Source: Streptomyces uncialis (GTDB taxonomy: Bacteria > Actinomycetota > Actinomycetes > Streptomycetales > Streptomycetaceae). From it: 64,000 nt of DNA. Position 1 is the stretch's first letter. Each line of letters opens with the position of its first letter. Location of the stretch: NCBI RefSeq assembly GCF_001905345.1, contig NZ_LFBV01000009.1:310001-374000 (forward strand). The letters are read 5' to 3'. Position numbers and translations under genes: made by a program. Of this stretch, positions 59,763 to 64,000 are shown in pieces. The notes under the pieces were generated by a model. It saw nothing but the letters and a program-made list of their open reading frames with translations, did no database searches and was not told the origin of the DNA.

Positions 59763-61982
59763 GTGGAGAACGAGACCCACTACGCCGAGGCCGTCATCGA
59801 CAACGGCGCCTTCGGTACCCGCACCATCCGCTTCGAGACGGGCCGTCTGGCCCGTCAGGCCGCCGGCTCCGCCGTGGCCTACCTGGACGACGACACCATG
59901 GTGCTGTCGGCCACCACCGCTTCCAAGAAGCCCAAGGACCAGCTCGACTTCTTCCCCCTCACGGTGGACGTCGAGGAGCGCATGTACGCGGCCGGGAAGA
60001 TCCCCGGTTCCTTCTTCCGCCGCGAGGGCCGCCCCAGCGAGGACGCGATCCTCACCTGCCGGCTGATCGACCGCCCGCTGCGCCCGTCCTTCAAGAAGGG
60101 CCTGCGCAACGAGATCCAGGTCGTCGCCACGATCATGGCGCTCAACCCGGACCACCTGTACGACGTCGTCGCGATCAACGCCGCGTCCGCGTCCACGCAG
60201 CTCGCCGGGCTGCCCTTCTCCGGCCCGATCGGCGGCGTCCGCGTCGCCCTGATCCGCGGCCAGTGGGTGGCGTTCCCGACGCACACCGAGCTTGAGGACG
60301 CCGTCTTCGACATGGTCGTCGCGGGCCGCACCCTCGACGACGGCGACGTCGCGATCATGATGGTCGAGGCCGAGGCCACCGAGAAGACCATCAAGCTGAT
60401 CGAGGGCGGCGCCGACGCCCCCACCGAGGAGGTCGTCGCGGCCGGTCTGGACGCCGCGAAGCCCTTCATCAAGGTCCTGTGCCGCGCGCAGGCCGACCTC
60501 GCCGCCAAGGCCGCCAAGCCGACCGGCGAGTTCCCGGTCTTCCTCGACCACCAGGACGACGTCCTGGAGGCCCTCACGGCCGCCGTCAAGGACGAGCTCG
60601 CCCAGGCCCTCACCATCGCGGGCAAGCAGGAGCGCGAGTCCGAGCTGGACCGCGTCAAGGGTCTCGCCGCCGAGAAGCTGCTCCCGCAGTTCGAAGGCCG
60701 CGAGAAGGAGATCTCCGCCGCTTACCGCGCGCTGACGAAGTCCCTGGTCCGCGAGCGCGTGATCAAGGAGAAGAAGCGCATCGACGGCCGCGGTGTCACC
60801 GACATCCGCACCCTGGCCGCCGAGGTCGAGGCCATCCCGCGGGTCCACGGCTCCGCCCTGTTCGAGCGCGGCGAGACCCAGATCCTGGGCGTCACCACGC
60901 TGAACATGCTCCGCATGGAGCAGATGCTCGACACGCTTTCCCCCGTGACGCGCAAGCGCTACATGCACAACTACAACTTCCCGCCGTACTCCGTCGGTGA
61001 GACGGGCCGCGTGGGCTCCCCCAAGCGCCGCGAGATCGGCCACGGCGCGCTCGCCGAGCGCGCCCTGGTGCCGGTCCTGCCGACGCGCGAGGAGTTCCCC
61101 TACGCGATCCGCCAGGTCTCCGAGGCCCTCAGCTCCAACGGCTCCACGTCGATGGGCTCGGTCTGCGCCTCCACCATGTCCCTGCTGAACGCCGGTGTGC
61201 CCCTCAAGGCCCCCGTCGCCGGTATCGCCATGGGCCTGATCTCGCAGGAGATCGACGGCGAGACGCACTACGTCACCCTCACCGACATCCTCGGTGCGGA
61301 GGACGCCTTCGGCGACATGGACTTCAAGGTCGCCGGTACCAAGAAGTTCGTCACCGCCCTCCAGCTCGACACCAAGCTGGACGGCATCCCCGCGTCCGTC
61401 CTGGCCGCCGCGCTGAAGCAGGCCCGTGACGCGCGTCTGCACATCCTCGACGTGATGATGGAAGCCATCGACACGCCGGACGAGATGTCCCCGAACGCCC
61501 CGCGGATCATCACCGTGAAGATCCCCGTGGACAAGATCGGCGAGGTCATCGGCCCCAAGGGCAAGATGATCAACCAGATCCAGGAGGACACCGGCGCCGA
61601 GATCACGATCGAGGACGACGGCACCATCTACATCGGTGCCGCCGACGGACCGGCCGCCGAGGCCGCCCGCACCACGATCAACAGCATCGCCAACCCGACC
61701 ATGCCGGAGGTCGGCGAGCGCTACCTGGGCACGGTCGTCAAGACGACCACGTTCGGCGCGTTCGTCTCGCTGCTCCCGGGCAAGGACGGTCTGCTGCACA
61801 TCTCGCAGATCCGCAAGCTCGCCGGTGGCAAGCGTGTGGAGAACGTCGAGGACGTGCTCGGTGTGGGCCAGAAGGTCCAGGTCGAGATCGCCGAGATCGA
61901 CTCCCGCGGCAAGCTCTCCCTGATCCCCGTGGTCGAGGGCGAGGACGCTTCCGAGGACGCGAAGGACGACGCCGCCAAGTGA
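59763..61982 (+). CDS. pnp: Polyribonucleotide nucleotidyltransferase (PNPase)
   Basis: Phosphorolytic 3'-5' exoribonuclease that also adds RNA tails in Streptomyces. It is 739 aa. The first RNase PH domain has DFFPLTVDVEERMYAAGKIPG and REGRPSEDAILTCRLIDRPLRP. The second has NFPPYSVGETGRVGSPKRREIGHG and DILGAEDAFGDMDFKVAGT with catalytic acids. The KH domain (IGEVIGPKGKMINQIQEDTG) and S1 domain (YLGTVVKTTTFGAFVSLLPG) close the protein. The start is GTG 59763, with GAGGAGATATC upstream; the longer frame to 59595 is leader. The stop overlaps the next gene by 4 nt. Confidence 0.97.
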   Translation: MENETHYAEAVIDNGAFGTRTIRFETGRLARQAAGSAVAYLDDDTMVLSATTASKKPKDQLDFFPLTVDVEERMYAAGKIPGSFFRREGRPSEDAILTCRLIDRPLRPSFKKGLRNEIQVVATIMALNPDHLYDVVAINAASASTQLAGLPFSGPIGGVRVALIRGQWVAFPTHTELEDAVFDMVVAGRTLDDGDVAIMMVEAEATEKTIKLIEGGADAPTEEVVAAGLDAAKPFIKVLCRAQADLAAKAAKPTGEFPVFLDHQDDVLEALTAAVKDELAQALTIAGKQERESELDRVKGLAAEKLLPQFEGREKEISAAYRALTKSLVRERVIKEKKRIDGRGVTDIRTLAAEVEAIPRVHGSALFERGETQILGVTTLNMLRMEQMLDTLSPVTRKRYMHNYNFPPYSVGETGRVGSPKRREIGHGALAERALVPVLPTREEFPYAIRQVSEALSSNGSTSMGSVCASTMSLLNAGVPLKAPVAGIAMGLISQEIDGETHYVTLTDILGAEDAFGDMDFKVAGTKKFVTALQLDTKLDGIPASVLAAALKQARDARLHILDVMMEAIDTPDEMSPNAPRIITVKIPVDKIGEVIGPKGKMINQIQEDTGAEITIEDDGTIYIGAADGPAAEAARTTINSIANPTMPEVGERYLGTVVKTTTFGAFVSLLPGKDGLLHISQIRKLAGGKRVENVEDVLGVGQKVQVEIAEIDSRGKLSLIPVVEGEDASEDAKDDAAK

Positions 61983-63358
61983 CGTCCCGTAGTCTGCGCG
62001 CGACGGCCCGTGTCTCCTCGGAGACGCGGGCCGTCGCCCGTACCCAAACCCTGCTCAAGGGCAAGGACGGCATCGGCACGGTGCGCCGCACCACCCTGCC
62101 GGGCGGCCTGCGGGTCGTCACCGAGACCCTGCCCTCCGTACGCTCCGCGACCTTCGGGATCTGGGCCCACGTCGGTTCCCGCGACGAGACGCCCACGCTG
62201 AACGGCGCCACCCACTATCTGGAGCACCTCCTCTTCAAGGGCACCGCCAAGCGGACCGCCCTCGACATCTCCTCCGCGATCGACGCGGTCGGCGGCGAGA
62301 TGAACGCCTTCACGGCGAAGGAGTACACCTGCTACTACGCCCGGGTGCTCGACACCGATCTGCCGCTCGCCATCGACGTGGTCTGCGACATGCTCACGGG
62401 CTCCCTCATCCGCCAGGAGGACGTGGACGCCGAGCGCGGCGTCATCCTCGAAGAGATCGCGATGACGGAGGACGACCCGGGCGACTGCGTGCACGACCTG
62501 TTCGCGCACACCATGCTCGGTGACACCCCGCTCGGCCGCCCGGTCCTCGGCACGGTCGACACCGTCAACGCGCTCACCGCGGACCGGATCCGCCGCTTCT
62601 ACAAGAAGCACTACGACCCGACCCACCTCGTCGTCGCCGCCGCGGGCAATGTCGACCACCACAAGGTCGTCCGCCAGGTCCGCGCCGCCTTCGAGCGGGC
62701 GGGCGCCCTCGACCGCGCCGACGCGACCCCCCTCGCCCCCCGCGAGGGCCGCCGCGCCATCCGCACCGCGGGCCGGGTCGATGTCGTCGACCGCCGTACC
62801 GAGCAGGCCCATGTCGTCCTCGGCATGCCCGGCCTCGCCCGGACCGACGAACGCCGCTGGGCGCTCAGCGTGCTGAACACCGCCCTCGGCGGCGGGATGT
62901 CCTCCCGGCTCTTCCAGGAGGTCCGCGAGAAGCGCGGCCTCGCCTACAGCGTGTACTCGTACACCTCGGGCTTCGCGGACTGCGGCCTCTTCGGCGTCTA
63001 CGCGGGCTGCCGGCCGGGCCAGGTCAACGATGTGCTCAAGATCTGCCGCGACGAGCTGGACCAGGTCGCCGAGCACGGACTGTCCGACGACGAGATCACC
63101 CGCGCCGTCGGTCAGCTCGCCGGCTCCACCGTCCTCGGTCTGGAGGACACCGGCGCGCTGATGAACCGCATCGGCAAGAGCGAGCTGTGCTGGGGCGAGC
63201 AGATGTCGGTCGACGACATGCTCGGCCGGATCGCCGCGGTCACCCCGGACGAGGTCCGGGAGGTCGCCCGCGACATCCTGGGGCAGCGTCCGTCGCTGTC
63301 GGTCATCGGCCCGCTGAAGGACAAGCAGACGGCCCGGCTCGGCGAAGCGGTCGGCTGA
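61979..63358 (+). CDS. M16 family zinc peptidase
   Basis: Inverted-zincin protease of 459 aa, related to mitochondrial processing peptidase beta subunits. The zinc motif HxxEH is HYLEH at 79-83 (THYLEHLLFKGT), and the distal Glu lies in the GVILEEIAMTEDDP helix about 75 residues later. The second half carries the Arg/Tyr-containing segment GGMSSRLFQEVREKRGLAYSV. GTG 61979 overlaps the pnp stop. The product is cytosolic by lack of signal peptide. It is conserved after pnp in actinomycetes; its substrate is not known. Confidence 0.92.
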   Translation: MTSRSLRATARVSSETRAVARTQTLLKGKDGIGTVRRTTLPGGLRVVTETLPSVRSATFGIWAHVGSRDETPTLNGATHYLEHLLFKGTAKRTALDISSAIDAVGGEMNAFTAKEYTCYYARVLDTDLPLAIDVVCDMLTGSLIRQEDVDAERGVILEEIAMTEDDPGDCVHDLFAHTMLGDTPLGRPVLGTVDTVNALTADRIRRFYKKHYDPTHLVVAAAGNVDHHKVVRQVRAAFERAGALDRADATPLAPREGRRAIRTAGRVDVVDRRTEQAHVVLGMPGLARTDERRWALSVLNTALGGGMSSRLFQEVREKRGLAYSVYSYTSGFADCGLFGVYAGCRPGQVNDVLKICRDELDQVAEHGLSDDEITRAVGQLAGSTVLGLEDTGALMNRIGKSELCWGEQMSVDDMLGRIAAVTPDEVREVARDILGQRPSLSVIGPLKDKQTARLGEAVG

Positions 63359-63396
63359 CTCCCCGTGTCGTCCCCCACCCCGTAAGGAACAAGCAC

Positions 63397-64000
63397 ATGA
63401 GCAAGCTGCGTGTGGCGGTCGTCGGAGCCAAGGGCCGTATCGGCTCCGAGGCCGTACGAGCCGTCGAAGCCGCCGCCGACCTGGAACTGGTGGCCGCCCT
63501 CGGCCGCGGCGACAAGCTGGAGACCCTGGCCGACCAGGGCGTCCAGGTCGCCGTCGAGCTGACCACCCCCGGGTCGGTCATGGGCAACCTCGACTTCTGT
63601 GTACGGCACGGCATCCACACCGTCGTCGGGACGACCGGCTGGACCGAGGACCGCCTCACGCAGCTGCGCACCACCCTCGCCGCGTCCCCGGAGACCGGCG
63701 TGCTCATCGCGCCGAACTTCTCCATCGGCGCCGTCCTCACCATGAAGTTCGCGCAGATCGCCGCGCCCTACTTCGAGTCCGTCGAGGTCATCGAGCTGCA
63801 CCACCCGAACAAGGCCGACGCACCCAGCGGCACCGCGACCCGCACCGCCCAGCTGATCGCCGCCGCCCGCGCCGAAGCGGGCAGCGCCCCCCAGCCGGAC
63901 GCCACGGTCACCGCGCTGGAGGGTGCCCGCGGCGCCGACGTCGACGGTGTCCCCGTCCACGCCGTGCGGCTGCGCGGGCTCCTCGCCCACCAGGAGGTAC
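63397..64000 (+). CDS. dapB: 4-hydroxy-tetrahydrodipicolinate reductase, 5' part
   Basis: Lysine and diaminopimelate pathway enzyme that reduces HTPA with NAD(P)H. The first 201 codons are present and the gene runs off the window. Visible are the dinucleotide site VVGAKGRIGSEAV, the VGTTGW segment, and the catalytic region ELHHPNKADAPSGTA. ATG 63397 has AAGGAAC upstream. About 50 residues should be missing at the C-terminus. Confidence 0.96.
   Translation, partial: MSKLRVAVVGAKGRIGSEAVRAVEAAADLELVAALGRGDKLETLADQGVQVAVELTTPGSVMGNLDFCVRHGIHTVVGTTGWTEDRLTQLRTTLAASPETGVLIAPNFSIGAVLTMKFAQIAAPYFESVEVIELHHPNKADAPSGTATRTAQLIAAARAEAGSAPQPDATVTALEGARGADVDGVPVHAVRLRGLLAHQEV

Overview
The window is chromosomal DNA from a Streptomyces-type actinomycete. 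It is very GC-rich with G/C at third codon positions, many GTG starts and ATGA overlaps. Gene order matches, from memory, the Streptomyces coelicolor core segment from dxr to dapB, which includes the type VII secretion (ESX) locus and bldB. No tRNA, rRNA, CRISPR array or transposase was seen.

Layout. (1) 1-8277: an aldehyde dehydrogenase, an acyl-CoA dehydrogenase, then the isoprenoid genes dxr and ispG flanking a site-2 protease. (2) 8278-12351: a repeat-filled gap, two GNAT acetyltransferases and proS. (3) 12439-14537, minus strand: a degenerate aminoglycoside-phosphotransferase-fold protein, a ferritin-like protein and a lipoprotein. (4) 14703-22113: the translation cluster rimP-nusA-ylxR-infB-DUF503-rbfA-truB. 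(5) 22510-27493: a large inactive-protease/NTPase fusion and ribF. (6) 27581-33875, minus strand: a complete five-gene oligopeptide-type ABC transporter operon. (7) 34175-58780: a T7SS locus. It holds a long-tailed MinD/ParA-like ATPase, an ESX-associated protein, eccE, eccB, two mycosins, two WXG-like proteins, esxB, esxA, bldB, a lower-GC putative effector module, eccC and eccD. (8) 58965-64000: rpsO, pnp, an M16 peptidase and the 5' part of dapB.

The T7SS locus is the most interesting region. EccB, EccC, EccD and EccE form the membrane machine, the mycosins are its proteases, and EsxA/EsxB are the small substrates. Between bldB and eccC, on the minus strand, lie three consecutive genes: a 163-aa helical WXG-like protein, a 760-aa protein with a WXG-like head and a glycine-rich hydrophobic tail, and a low-GC 212-aa membrane-anchored protein. 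The last two each carry a TTA leucine codon near the start (codons 6 and 8). TTA depends on the bldA tRNA in Streptomyces. The set looks like a developmentally gated secreted effector with partner and possible immunity gene, sitting next to the developmental regulator bldB. That reading is inference.

Other points of note are a decaying 129-bp tandem repeat array, three overlapping mini-ORFs before infB, a G12 tract in the transporter binding-protein gene, nested leader hairpins before rpsO, and several convergent-gene terminators with perfect stems. All coordinates and motifs were read by eye. Family names rest on motif recognition and memory, not on searches.
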